Below, piece after piece: positions 51,901-59,271 of a stretch of DNA of 64,000 nt. Under the pieces are notes generated by a model, which saw only the letters and a list, made by a program, of their open reading frames with translations, was not told the DNA's origin and searched no databases. This DNA is from Pseudoduganella namucuonensis. GTDB taxonomy: Bacteria > Pseudomonadota > Gammaproteobacteria > Burkholderiales > Burkholderiaceae_D. The stretch is taken from positions 1 through 64,000 of the forward strand of contig NZ_FPBO01000038.1 of assembly GCF_900116645.1 (NCBI RefSeq), in the 5' to 3' direction. How positions within the stretch are numbered: the stretch's first letter is position 1; every line of letters begins with the position of its first letter. Position numbers and translations under genes: made by a program.

Positions 51901-52062
51901 GCCGGTCACGACGATCGTCTGTGTCGTATCGGCGCCTTGCTCGGCCCCGCCCGCGCCGCCCGGCGCCTGGGCGGCCGTTTGCGCGTACGCCGCGCCGCCC
52001 CAGATCAGCGCCGCTTGCGCCACCGCGACGGACAGCGCCGTTCTCTTGATATGTCTCCGCAT
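48937..52062 (-). CDS. TonB-dependent receptor (Caulobacter/Xanthomonas type), copy 3
   Basis: The 1041-residue receptor has a signal peptide (cut after GGAAYAQ), a plug (EEIVEAVVAEEAGKLPDKSI, then TEVLQRVSGVMIDRN) and a barrel ending in SLRYAF. It is most like the receptor at 34030: both carry SSTLNGRE and RELSWGDVPPELM, similar extracellular loops, and an MBG lipoprotein gene directly upstream. AGGAGAG precedes the ATG. It is second in the operon headed by the lipoprotein at 53430. Confidence 0.94.
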   Translation of the reverse strand: MRRHIKRTALSVAVAQAALIWGGAAYAQTAAQAPGGAGGAEQGADTTQTIVVTGQRAAMQSATKIKQYSEEIVEAVVAEEAGKLPDKSITEVLQRVSGVMIDRNRSRGDPEHFSVEGSGVSIRGLSWGSSTLNGREAFSAGGRELSWGDVPPELMSAVIIHKNPPAELIEGGVSGQVDLRTALPFDYKSGKFALTANGNYNVLGSKKSPGVSGLYSKRWDTSIGQVGALLDLSYNRSTTRNDTIQLDAYFPRTDIVDGQTVWVPKSASWRSNSGETERAGVYGALQWKKDNVESSLTYFHSGYKDSNEEYALYTGVENAYRSKLVNPVFNANGVLQSATYTYPFGGLGANNFAAGGLNFNTNTGFNERRSQTREIAWNTKWTINDRWSLQNDLQWVHSTNRSMGSNMALVTYVPSMDIDLTRAPVNIGFNQAARDFLANPGNYYLDHVMPGMDKANGDLYAWKADVKYKFDDPVLRDLRFGLRLTDRSANRVKAGGSEWFSFAEPWSVKQTSVPGRLPNSTDGQNWQSRATFGYLKDPRYAALTSTTMADFANFFNGKVGQVPALVMPSMEFTRDYPAAYQQASQALKLLCQDGNTAFGSNNDCSTAGSAWTPLTYDGDPSRTSRQQEKTQAAYVSTRFGFDELRFPVEGNLGVRVVRTQTTAHGHTVFKPNYGSAPRPEIPLFGEIDDPLNVEHTYVNVLPSLNLKTDLTDKVQARFAFAQSMYRPGFNQLNEYIVLSQNIKDAPSGGGVQNISYSGRDDGNANLKPVRANSYDLTLEWYPGSGSSLTLGLFHKQVRDIVLQSAFTRSYNSLDGNPQSFLITAPTNAASGSVSGAEIAGQTYLDHVPALKGLLPDWAKGFGVSANYTYIKSKQTLDHPFDLKYCPAVGSFNNSSLNLYGCDTNGLPFTSLPIMYLSKNAYNLTFLYDRGPLSARLAYSWRGRFLQGVQVNGTRGDDGTSADPARKGMQDVSWGLPTWQEAMGQLDFGIDYKFNDNLSANLSATNLTDTVIKQTQQQHIGTMGRAWFEPGRSYRVSLRYAF

Positions 52063-52137
52063 TTCTTACTCTCCTGTAGAAAGACTTCCCCACGGCCCGC
52101 CGCTCGCAGCGATGGCGTGGGAATGATGTGTTCGTGC

Positions 52138-53430
52138 TTATTGCAGGGTGATGCCGCCGCTCAGCGTGATCACCGTTGGGTACGTCGGGCTGGCGGCCGA
52201 CGGGCTCAATACCGTGGTGTTGATCTGCGCGGCCTCGATCTTGACCTTCACGACCGGATAGCTGGCCAGCTCCTTGGCCGGGTTCAGGCCCGCCAGGTCG
52301 CAGGAGTCGCCGAACGCCGTGAAGCTAGCCAGCTGCAGCTCGTACTTCTGCACCGCCGCGCTCTTCGGCGTGAAGGTCGTGTTCAGGGCGACATTGCAGG
52401 CGCTGTTGTTGTTGGAAGGCTTGTTGGCGAAGTGGCCGAGCACCAGCGTGACCTTCATGTCCTTGCCCGCGCCGCTGAACCATTCGGCGTTTTGTCCCAG
52501 GTTGAACTTCAGCGTGGTCTGCTTGTCGACCTGCGGGCCGGTCATCGTGTTGCCGGTCGTGCTGATGCTGCCGACACCGGGCGCCAGGAATTCGAGACCG
52601 GCGTAGCCGCCGATCCAGCCGTCGTTGTTGACGTGCTTGGGGTCCTTGGTCTGGATCAGGTACTGGAAGCTGAGGCTGTCGCCGCCGGCGCCGACGGTGC
52701 TGGCGCACCAGTTCGGATCGCTGCACCACCAGCCGTCGATGTTGCTGCCGGCGAAGGTGCTAAGCGTGCCGCCTTCCTTGGTCGCCGTCGCCGACGCATA
52801 GCCGGACAACAAGGTCAGCACGGGCGGCGGGGCGTCGCCCACGGTGAACGCGACCATCACCGGCAGCGCCGGCGCGTAGTCGTTGTTGCCTTCCTGCGAC
52901 GCGGTGATCGCGCACTGGCCCTTCGACACCAGCGTCAGCGCGGCGCCGCTGACCGTGCAGACCTCGGGCGTGATGGAGGCCAGGCTGACCGCCAGGCCCG
53001 AATCGGACGTGGCGGCCAGCGCGGACGGCTTGCCGTTGATCGCCTGGAAGCCGGGCGATTCGAAGGCGATGGCCTGGACGTGCTTGAGCACCTTGAACAG
53101 CTGTTGCGACGACGCGGACGCGTAGGTGGCGTCGCCGGTCTGGGTGGCCGTGACCGAACATTCGCCCGGTTTGACCGGCACCAGCTTGCCGTCGGCAACG
53201 GTGCACGTTTGCGGCGTGTTCGACGCGAAGGTGACGGGCAGTTCCGACGAGGCCGTCGCGACCAGCGCCGCGGGCGCGGTCGCCAGATAGCGCGCGCCCG
53301 GATACGGGAAGTCGACCGACTGGAATTTGCTTCCCGACGCGCCGCCGCCGTTGCCGCCGCCACCGCCACCGCCGCAGGCGCTCAGCAGCGTAATGCAGGC
53401 CAGACCGATGGCCGAAACCTGGAATCTCAT
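52138..53430 (-). CDS. MBG-repeat lipoprotein paired with TonB receptor (copy 2)
   Basis: The start at 53430 (MRFQVSAIGLACITLLSAC) follows GAGGAGAC and matches the paralogue's start, although ATG 53445 is also open. The 430-residue lipoprotein has a lipobox LLSAC with poly-Gly, two MBG repeats (PVTFASNTPQTCTVADGKL, then a second with VSLASITPEVCTVSG) and the C-terminal domain shared with 32676: TKEGG, IDGWWCSDPNWC, NLGQNAEWFSGAG, SCDLAGLN and PTYPTVITLSGGITLQ. The conserved Cys positions suggest disulphides. The TonB receptor follows after 75 bp. The function is inferred as glycan capture. Confidence 0.7.
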   Translation of the reverse strand: MRFQVSAIGLACITLLSACGGGGGGGNGGGASGSKFQSVDFPYPGARYLATAPAALVATASSELPVTFASNTPQTCTVADGKLVPVKPGECSVTATQTGDATYASASSQQLFKVLKHVQAIAFESPGFQAINGKPSALAATSDSGLAVSLASITPEVCTVSGAALTLVSKGQCAITASQEGNNDYAPALPVMVAFTVGDAPPPVLTLLSGYASATATKEGGTLSTFAGSNIDGWWCSDPNWCASTVGAGGDSLSFQYLIQTKDPKHVNNDGWIGGYAGLEFLAPGVGSISTTGNTMTGPQVDKQTTLKFNLGQNAEWFSGAGKDMKVTLVLGHFANKPSNNNSACNVALNTTFTPKSAAVQKYELQLASFTAFGDSCDLAGLNPAKELASYPVVKVKIEAAQINTTVLSPSAASPTYPTVITLSGGITLQ

Positions 53431-53740
53431 CGCTTGTCTCCTCATGATTTTGTTCCTTTCTGATGCGTTTGTTTTACATTGCTTGCCGCCGGCCTCGCCG
53501 ATGACAAGGGAAAATTTGCCGGATGGATGGCGTCCCGCTGCCGCCGCGCGCCGCCGGCCGGATGGGCTGCTTCTTCCGATTGATGAATCAGTGGATCGCC
53601 GACGATCACCGCGTGGGCGTGGGATGGGCCGAACCGAGGACACGGGACCTTGGGTGTCCCGATGGTTTTAGTGTGTGCATTTCTCTCCCGACTAGTTTTT
53701 ATTGCATGGTCAGCGACTGTCACCGCCATGCTTTGAGGCC
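53431..53740 (-). other. Long 5' leader of the lipoprotein-receptor operon
   Basis: Between the -10 hexamer of promoter copy F (53746-53741) and the lipoprotein start lie about 300 nt with no credible gene on either strand. The sequence can form local stems (for example around CACGGGACC/GGTCCCGTG near 53640-53655) but matches no riboswitch I know. The gap continues to 53847 on the far side of the promoter with no gene. Confidence 0.4.
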
Positions 53741-53801
53741 ATTATGCTGACGGCGGATTCACGCGGCAATTGCGAAAAAAACCAACGCAACACATGAAAT
53801 T
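53741..53801 (-). promoter_or_regulatory. Locus promoter element, copy F
   Basis: On the minus strand the core is GGTTTTTTTCGCAATTG (53783-53767). The -35 hexamer is TTGCCG and the -10 hexamer CATAAT (53746-53741) after 17 bp, the hexamer nearest to consensus in the set. The distal box is AATTTCATG (about 53801-53793), the same variant as in copy B. Confidence 0.7.
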
Positions 53802-53847
53802 CCGCACGGCGGGCGGGGGGGCGCGCGGCCTTGCGCGTCAAGGCTTG

Positions 53848-54756
53848 TCACTGGATCAGTTTGCGGTCGCGCAGCCATTCCTCGGCGCGCCGGGGCCAGT
53901 TCGACGCGGTGCCCTGGCCCGCGCGCATCGCCATGCCATGGCCGCCGCGTTCGAAGATCATCAATTCGGCCGGCACGCGGGCGCGGGTCAGGGCCTGGAA
54001 GAACAGGATGCTGTTGTCGGCCGGCACCAGGCCGTCGTCCTGCGAATGGATCAGCAGGGTCGGCGGCGTCGCCGCGCCGACTTGTTTGTCGAGCGACATC
54101 AACTCCACCAGCTCCGGCGGCGCCTCCGCGCCCAGCAGGGCTTGGCGCGAGCCCATGTGGGCGACCGGCGGCGACATCGAGATCACGGGATACATCAGCA
54201 TCGCGAAGTCGGGGCGCGCGCTGACCGCGTCGAGGGCGTCGCCGCCGCGGCCGGACGGATGGTTGAACAGCGTGGCGGCGCTGGCCGCCAGGTGGCCGCC
54301 CGCCGAACTGCCCATGACGCCGATGCGGTCCGGCGCCACCCCGTATTTCCCTGCCTGCGAACGCACCAGACGGATGGCGTGCAACACGTCCTGCAAGGGC
54401 GCCGGATGGCCGTAGCCGGACAGCCGGTATTTGAGCACGAAGGCGGTGACGCCCAGGCTGGACAGCCATTGCGCGTACTGATGGCCCTCACGGGTGTAGG
54501 ACAGGAATTCGTAGCCGCCGCCCGGACAAATGACGACCGCCGTGCCGGACTGGCGGTCGTAGGCCGCGGGATAGACCGCCAGCGTGGGCAGGCTGACGTT
54601 GCTGATGCGTTCATCGTCGAGGCGCTCCGGCCCGGACACCCGCTTCGCGCGCGGCCCGCCATCCGGCACGCCACCGGCCCACAGTGTCACAACGCTGCTC
54701 TGGGCGAGCGCGCCGGTCGCGGCGAGGAGCAGCGCGGCGAGAGTCCATGATTTCAT
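53848..54756 (-). CDS. Secreted alpha/beta hydrolase, acetyl-xylan-esterase-like
   Basis: The 302-residue protein has a signal peptide (cut after ATGALAQ). The alpha/beta-hydrolase fold shows an oxyanion segment VVICPGGGYEFL, a nucleophile elbow MGSSAGGHLAAS, an acidic residue in IHSQDDGLVP and a His in ERGGHGMAMR. The pattern resembles esterases of the xylan/xyloglucan acetyl-esterase and BD-FAE-like group that deacetylate hemicellulose. It is unrelated in detail to the esterase at 7288. It is transcribed away from the GH74 gene across a divergent region with copies D and E. Confidence 0.85.
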   Translation of the reverse strand: MKSWTLAALLLAATGALAQSSVVTLWAGGVPDGGPRAKRVSGPERLDDERISNVSLPTLAVYPAAYDRQSGTAVVICPGGGYEFLSYTREGHQYAQWLSSLGVTAFVLKYRLSGYGHPAPLQDVLHAIRLVRSQAGKYGVAPDRIGVMGSSAGGHLAASAATLFNHPSGRGGDALDAVSARPDFAMLMYPVISMSPPVAHMGSRQALLGAEAPPELVELMSLDKQVGAATPPTLLIHSQDDGLVPADNSILFFQALTRARVPAELMIFERGGHGMAMRAGQGTASNWPRRAEEWLRDRKLIQ

Positions 54757-54801
54757 TTTGCCTGTTTCCTTTTATCGTTTAAGCCCATCATCCAATCCCC
54801 G

Positions 54802-54860
54802 ATCTTTGCAGACTCGCCATCGCGCCACAATTGCGAAAATCACTTGGCCACCGAACGATT
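54802..54860. promoter_or_regulatory. Locus promoter element, copy D (possibly bidirectional)
   Basis: On the minus strand the core AGTGATTTTCGCAATTG (54844-54828) gives -35 TTGTGG and -10 AAAGAT (54807-54802), serving the esterase at 54756. On the plus strand the same bases give -35 TTGCGA (54831-54836), a 17-bp spacer and -10 AACGAT (54854-54859), which could add to GH74 transcription. Confidence 0.65.
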
Positions 54861-54907
54861 TGCCGTAAGCGCCATGCGGGACCGCCGCGCGGCCATCGGC
54901 GCGGCTG

Positions 54908-54967
54908 ATTTCGTTCGCGACGCCCGTCATTTTCACAATTGCGGCACGCGTCGCCGGCTCGCACAAT
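54908..54967 (+). promoter_or_regulatory. Locus promoter element, copy E
   Basis: The core CGTCATTTTCACAATTG (54925-54941) overlaps a -35 hexamer TTGCGG, and CACAAT (54962-54967) follows after 17 bp. The distal box ATTTCGTTC is at 54908-54916. The GH74 gene starts 128 bp downstream. With copy D this fills the 339-bp gap 54757-55095. Confidence 0.7.
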
Positions 54968-55095
54968 TCAACGCCAGAACATGTGCGCGTGCTTCCAAAT
55001 CCATTTGAAGACGAAGTGTTCTGGGCAGGCGCCGCCATAAAGCGTCCGGACGCGGGCCGGTTCGCCCGAAATTTAAAAAATAGCAATAGGGGGAT

Positions 55096-57585
55096 ATGAT
55101 GATTTTGAAACCAATTTGTGCGCTGCTGTCCGCGGCGCTGTTGCTGGCGCCTTCCGCGCGGGCGGAAACCTATAAATGGGATTCCATGGCCATGGGCAGC
55201 GGCGGCTATGTGACGGGTGTGATTCCCAGTAAATCCGAACGCGGCATGTTCTATGCGCGCACCGACGTCGGCGGCGCCTATCGCTGGGACAAACACAATG
55301 AGCGCTGGGTGCCGCTGCTGGATTGGCTGTCCGAAGCGAACCTTGGCTATATGGGCGTGGAATCGATCGCGGTCGATCCCAAGAACGCCGCCAATATCTA
55401 CTTGATGACCGGCACCCCGTATTTTAGTTTCGGCAAGAGCGCCATCCTGCGTTCCACCGATTATGGCCGCAGCTTCGACATCGTTGACGTCACGTCGCAC
55501 TTCCAGGTCCACGGCAACGGCTGGGGACGCGGAAATGGCGAAAAGCTGCAGATCGACCCGGGCGACAGCCGCGTACTGTACGCCGGTTCCCGCGGCAACG
55601 GCCTGTTCAGGAGCACGGACGCCGGCGCGACCTGGACCCGCCTGGAGTCCCTGCCGGTGACGTCGACCGCGAATGGCAATGGCATCAGCTTCGTACTGCT
55701 CGATCCGACCAGCGTCGACGGCGGCCCCGCCCAGCGCATCTTCGTCGGCGTGTCGCGCCTGGATTCGGCCGGCCCCAACCTGTATTTCAGCTATGACGGC
55801 GGCGAAACCTTCGAGCCGGTGGAGGGCGGTCCGGCCGGCTTGATGCCGCAGCGCGCCGTGATGTCGCCGGACGGCCAGTTGTACCTCACCTACGCCAACG
55901 GCGCCGGTCCCGGCAAAACCGGTGACGGGGAGCCGATGGATCGCGGCCAGATCTGGGAATACGATGCCGCCGGCGGTAACTGGACCGACATTACCCCGGC
56001 CAGCATGATCGGCAGCTACGGCGGCTTCGGCGGCATCAGCATCGACCCGGCCGATCCCCGGCATCTGGTGGCGTCCACCATTAACACCTGGAAACCGCAG
56101 GCCGGCCAATGGGGCGACCGCATTTTCACCACGCGCGACGCCGGCCGCACATGGGTGGATGTGATCGAGCGCGGTTTCGCGAAGGACCCGAAAGGGAAAA
56201 GCTATATCAACAACTACTCCATGCACTGGACCGCCGACGTGGAGTTCGATCCGTTCGACACCAAGAGCGCCTGGGTTACCTCCGGCAATGGGGTGTTCCG
56301 CACCACCAATATCGACGCGCCGACCACCACCTGGGCGTTCGAAACGGCTGGCATGGAAGAGACCGTGAACTTTTCCGTGCTGAGCTTGCCCAACGGGCAA
56401 CTGATCACTGCGACCGGCGACGTCGGCGGTTTCCTGCTGAACGACCCGGCGCAATATGGCCAGCACGTGACCCCCGATATGTCCATCGTTACCGACGTGG
56501 CCGGCAGCGGCGACGGCTCCGTGCTGGCGCGTGTCGGCGACAGGATTTTCTATTCCACCAACAGTGGCGCCAGCTGGACCCAATCGGCCGTGATCATGGG
56601 CAGCTGGGGCGATCTCGCGCTGTCCACCGACGGCCAGGTGCTGCTGCACAGCCCGGAGCACGGGACCACCACCTACCGCTCCACCGACTTTGGCACCAAC
56701 TGGACCATCGTGAGCGGCCTGAATGTGCTCAATGCGCACCCGGTGGCGGACCCGGTCAACCCCCTGAAGTTCTACGCCTACGACAACGTCAACGGGCGCA
56801 TGCTGGTGAGCCACGACCGCGGCGTTTCCTTCGCCCCGCAAGGGACTTTGCCTGCCGGCGGCGCGCGCAAGATCGTCGCCACCCCCGGCATCGAGGGCGA
56901 CCTGTGGGCCTGCGCGGGCGGCGGACTGTTGCACACCGCCGACGGCGGCGCGACCTTCAGCAAGATCGCCGCCGTCGCCGATTGCAGTGCCGTCGGGGTG
57001 GGCAAGGCGGCGCCGGACGCCAGCTACCCCACGCTTTACATCTGGGGCACGGTGGGCAGCACGCATGGCATGTTGCGCTCCACCGACAAGGGCTTGACTT
57101 GGGTGCGCGTGAATGACGATGCCCACCAGTACGGGGGCATCAAAGCCGGGATGTTCGTCACTGGCGACCTGCACACCTACGGCAGGGTGTATATGAGCTC
57201 CCCGGGCCGGGGCATCGTGTACGGCAGCACGGCGGGCGAGACCGGCGACGTGATCGTCACGGCCGCCGTCCCAACGCAGCAGCCGCTCAACAAGTGCGAA
57301 TACGTGATCACCAACCCCTGGTGGGGCGGCCACGTCGCCGAGATCCGCATCACCAACAACCGCGCCAGCGCCATCAACGGCTGGACGGTCAATTGGACCT
57401 ACAGCGAGAACTCGACGGTTGATGTCTTCTGGAACGCGAATGTGTCGGGCGCCACGCCGAACTACACGGCCTCCGGTACTTGGAACTCTTACATCGCCCC
57501 CGGCGCGACCGCCAGCTTTGGCCTGGTTGCAGGCAATTACAACGCTGCGGCGGCACCGGCCGTCACCGGCGACGCCTGCAACTGA
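55096..57585 (+). CDS. Secreted GH74 xyloglucanase with C-terminal CBM2
   Basis: The 829-residue enzyme has a signal peptide (cut after SARAE) and the double seven-bladed propeller of GH74 with sialidase/BNR-like repeats (ILRSTDYGRSFD, LFRSTDAGATW). Candidate catalytic Asp residues are D57 in ARTDVGGAYRWD and D467 in IVTDVAGSGDGS. Residues about 735-829 form a family 2 carbohydrate-binding module (KCEYVITNPWWGGHVAEIRI, NGWTVNWTYSE). GH74 endo-xyloglucanases cut the branched glucan backbone and CBM2 holds the enzyme on cellulose. This is the most substrate-specific gene in the locus. Confidence 0.95.
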   Translation: MMILKPICALLSAALLLAPSARAETYKWDSMAMGSGGYVTGVIPSKSERGMFYARTDVGGAYRWDKHNERWVPLLDWLSEANLGYMGVESIAVDPKNAANIYLMTGTPYFSFGKSAILRSTDYGRSFDIVDVTSHFQVHGNGWGRGNGEKLQIDPGDSRVLYAGSRGNGLFRSTDAGATWTRLESLPVTSTANGNGISFVLLDPTSVDGGPAQRIFVGVSRLDSAGPNLYFSYDGGETFEPVEGGPAGLMPQRAVMSPDGQLYLTYANGAGPGKTGDGEPMDRGQIWEYDAAGGNWTDITPASMIGSYGGFGGISIDPADPRHLVASTINTWKPQAGQWGDRIFTTRDAGRTWVDVIERGFAKDPKGKSYINNYSMHWTADVEFDPFDTKSAWVTSGNGVFRTTNIDAPTTTWAFETAGMEETVNFSVLSLPNGQLITATGDVGGFLLNDPAQYGQHVTPDMSIVTDVAGSGDGSVLARVGDRIFYSTNSGASWTQSAVIMGSWGDLALSTDGQVLLHSPEHGTTTYRSTDFGTNWTIVSGLNVLNAHPVADPVNPLKFYAYDNVNGRMLVSHDRGVSFAPQGTLPAGGARKIVATPGIEGDLWACAGGGLLHTADGGATFSKIAAVADCSAVGVGKAAPDASYPTLYIWGTVGSTHGMLRSTDKGLTWVRVNDDAHQYGGIKAGMFVTGDLHTYGRVYMSSPGRGIVYGSTAGETGDVIVTAAVPTQQPLNKCEYVITNPWWGGHVAEIRITNNRASAINGWTVNWTYSENSTVDVFWNANVSGATPNYTASGTWNSYIAPGATASFGLVAGNYNAAAAPAVTGDACN

Positions 57586-57593
57586 TTTTGACC

Positions 57594-57613
57594 GGAGGCG
57601 CCCGCGCGCCTCC
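57594..57613 (+). terminator. Perfect hairpin between GH74 and PEP-CTERM genes
   Basis: GGAGGCGC-CCGC-GCGCCTCC starts 8 bp after the GH74 stop and ends 20 bp before the next start. It lacks a T run and may act as a partial terminator or stabilise the upstream mRNA. Confidence 0.5.
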
Positions 57614-57633
57614 CCACCATACAAGAGGACATC

Positions 57634-58239
57634 ATGAAAAACTTTCTGATCGGCTTGATCGCCAGTGCCGGCCTGCTGCTCGCTTCTGCCACCCACGCCA
57701 CCGTGATCAATTTCGACGATCTGAACGCGGGGGGCAAACTGGCCGGCATCAACAAAGCCAGCCCCACTCCCTACGCCGGCTTCACCTGGGGCGGCAACAT
57801 GTTCCTGGGCGACACTTCCGTGGCCGGTTACGGCAACGCCGCGCACTCGGGCACCAAGTTTCTGAGCAACGGCTTCGGCGCCAACAACCTGCTGACCATG
57901 AGCAGCCTGGATCCCTTCAATTTCGCCGGCGCCTGGTTCGCCACCCCCGGCACCAACGGCGCCAAGGCCAGCTGGGTCAACATCAGCGCGTATGACAGCG
58001 CGAACCAGCTGATCGGCAGCACCGGCAACATGTCCATCACGTCCAACTACGCCTTCATCGCCGCCAGCTTCAGCAATGTTGCGCGCCTGAGCATCACGCG
58101 CGACAAGGGCTGGTTCGTCATGGACGACCTGTCCTTCAGCCGGGCCGGCGACGTGCCCGAACCGGCCAGCATCGCGCTGACGGGGCTGGGCGTGGCCGCC
58201 CTGGCTTGGGCGCGGCGGCGCGGACCTCGCCGGGCCTGA
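57634..58239 (+). CDS. PEP-CTERM sorted extracellular protein
   Basis: The 201-residue protein has a signal peptide (cut after ATHAT), a beta-rich domain beginning VINFDDLNAGGKLAGI and ending before the tail, and a C-terminal sorting signal: DVPEPASIALTGLG, a hydrophobic helix and ARRRGPRRA. PEP-CTERM proteins are processed by exosortase at the membrane and reach the outer surface or exopolysaccharide. The domain resembles the FDDL-type modules common in this class; no activity is predicted. AAGAGGAC precedes the ATG. It directly follows GH74 and may be co-transcribed. Confidence 0.85.
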   Translation: MKNFLIGLIASAGLLLASATHATVINFDDLNAGGKLAGINKASPTPYAGFTWGGNMFLGDTSVAGYGNAAHSGTKFLSNGFGANNLLTMSSLDPFNFAGAWFATPGTNGAKASWVNISAYDSANQLIGSTGNMSITSNYAFIAASFSNVARLSITRDKGWFVMDDLSFSRAGDVPEPASIALTGLGVAALAWARRRGPRRA

Positions 58240-58373
58240 CAACGACCGCGACAGCTGGGGCGGTCTAACTGTCGAATAGCGGCCCCCGGCTGGCTGGCCC
58301 ATTGGAGGCGGGCGCCCGGCGAAGAACAATCTCCTGCGCATTGCGGATAGGCCGCGCAGAATCCGGCTAGTCC

Positions 58374-58419
58374 CCTCGTGGCGATGATTTGATAATTGAA
58401 TCGTCATCCAACCACGAGG
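58374..58419 (+). promoter_or_regulatory. Inverted repeat covering the SDR ribosome site
   Basis: CCTCGTGG (58374-58381) pairs with CCACGAGG (58412-58419). The second arm overlaps the GAGGAG ribosome site of the gene at 58429. Inside, GATGATT and AATCGTC form a weaker inner dyad. The structure may hide the ribosome site in the mRNA or serve as an operator for the catabolic operon. Confidence 0.55.
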
Positions 58420-58428
58420 AGAAGGGCC

Positions 58429-59217
58429 ATGAAAGGCTTGAAGGGCAAGACGGCGATCGTCACCGGCGGCGCCACCATGATAGGCGCGGCGGTGGTGGAG
58501 GTGCTCAGGCAGGCCGGCGTCCGGGTCGCCGTGTTCGACATCGACGCCGCCGGCGCCGCCCGCGCGGTGGCGCGCGATCCGGAAACCACGCGCGGCTGGC
58601 TGGTCGACATCACTGACGACCAGCAAGTGCTGGACGCCGTTGGCGGCGTGGCGGCCCATTTCGGCGGAATCGACTTCCTCGTCAACCTGGCTTGCACCTA
58701 TACCGACGGCGGCGCCGACGCCGTCCGCGCCGACTGGCGCCAGGCGCTGGACGTGAATCTGGTCAGCGCCGTGATGATGGCGCGCGCCGTGCGCGCCGAG
58801 ATGGTCAAGGCCGGCGGCGGCGCCATCGTCAACTTCACCAGCATCTCGTCCAGCGTCGCGCAAACCGGCCGCTGGCTCTACCCCGTCTCCAAGGCCGCGC
58901 TGCTGCAGGTCACGCGCAGCATGGCCATGGATCTGGCCGCCGACAAGATCCGCGTCAATTCCGTTTCCCCGGGCTGGACCTGGAGCCGCCTGATGGACGA
59001 ACTCACCGGCGGCGACCGCGAAAAAACCGATCGCGTGGCCGCCAGCTATCACCTGCTGGGGCGCGTCGGCGATCCGGAAGAGGTGGCCCAGGTGGTGGCC
59101 TTCCTGCTGTCGGACCTGGCCAGCTTCGTCACCGGCGCCGACTACGCGGTCGACGGCGGCTATTCGGCCATGGGCCCGGAGCAGGCCGTCCCCGCGATTC
59201 CCCGTCTGATGCAGTAA
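58429..59217 (+). CDS. Short-chain dehydrogenase/reductase of the indole-type operon
   Basis: The ATG at 58429 after GAGGAGAAGG opens a 262-residue SDR. It has the Rossmann start KTAIVTGGATMIGAAV, VFDID, the catalytic Ser in FTSISSS and YPVSK (Tyr and Lys). The nucleotide loop is TGGATMIG, with Met where the usual TGxxxGxG has Gly. In indole-oxidation clusters an SDR converts the hydroxylated indoline, so it probably oxidises the monooxygenase product; this is inferred from neighbours. It heads the operon; the next gene starts 54 bp later. Confidence 0.88.
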   Translation: MKGLKGKTAIVTGGATMIGAAVVEVLRQAGVRVAVFDIDAAGAARAVARDPETTRGWLVDITDDQQVLDAVGGVAAHFGGIDFLVNLACTYTDGGADAVRADWRQALDVNLVSAVMMARAVRAEMVKAGGGAIVNFTSISSSVAQTGRWLYPVSKAALLQVTRSMAMDLAADKIRVNSVSPGWTWSRLMDELTGGDREKTDRVAASYHLLGRVGDPEEVAQVVAFLLSDLASFVTGADYAVDGGYSAMGPEQAVPAIPRLMQ

Positions 59218-59271
59218 GCGGTACGCCGCCCGGCGCCCCGTCCAAAAAACGATAACTTGAGGAGATATGAT

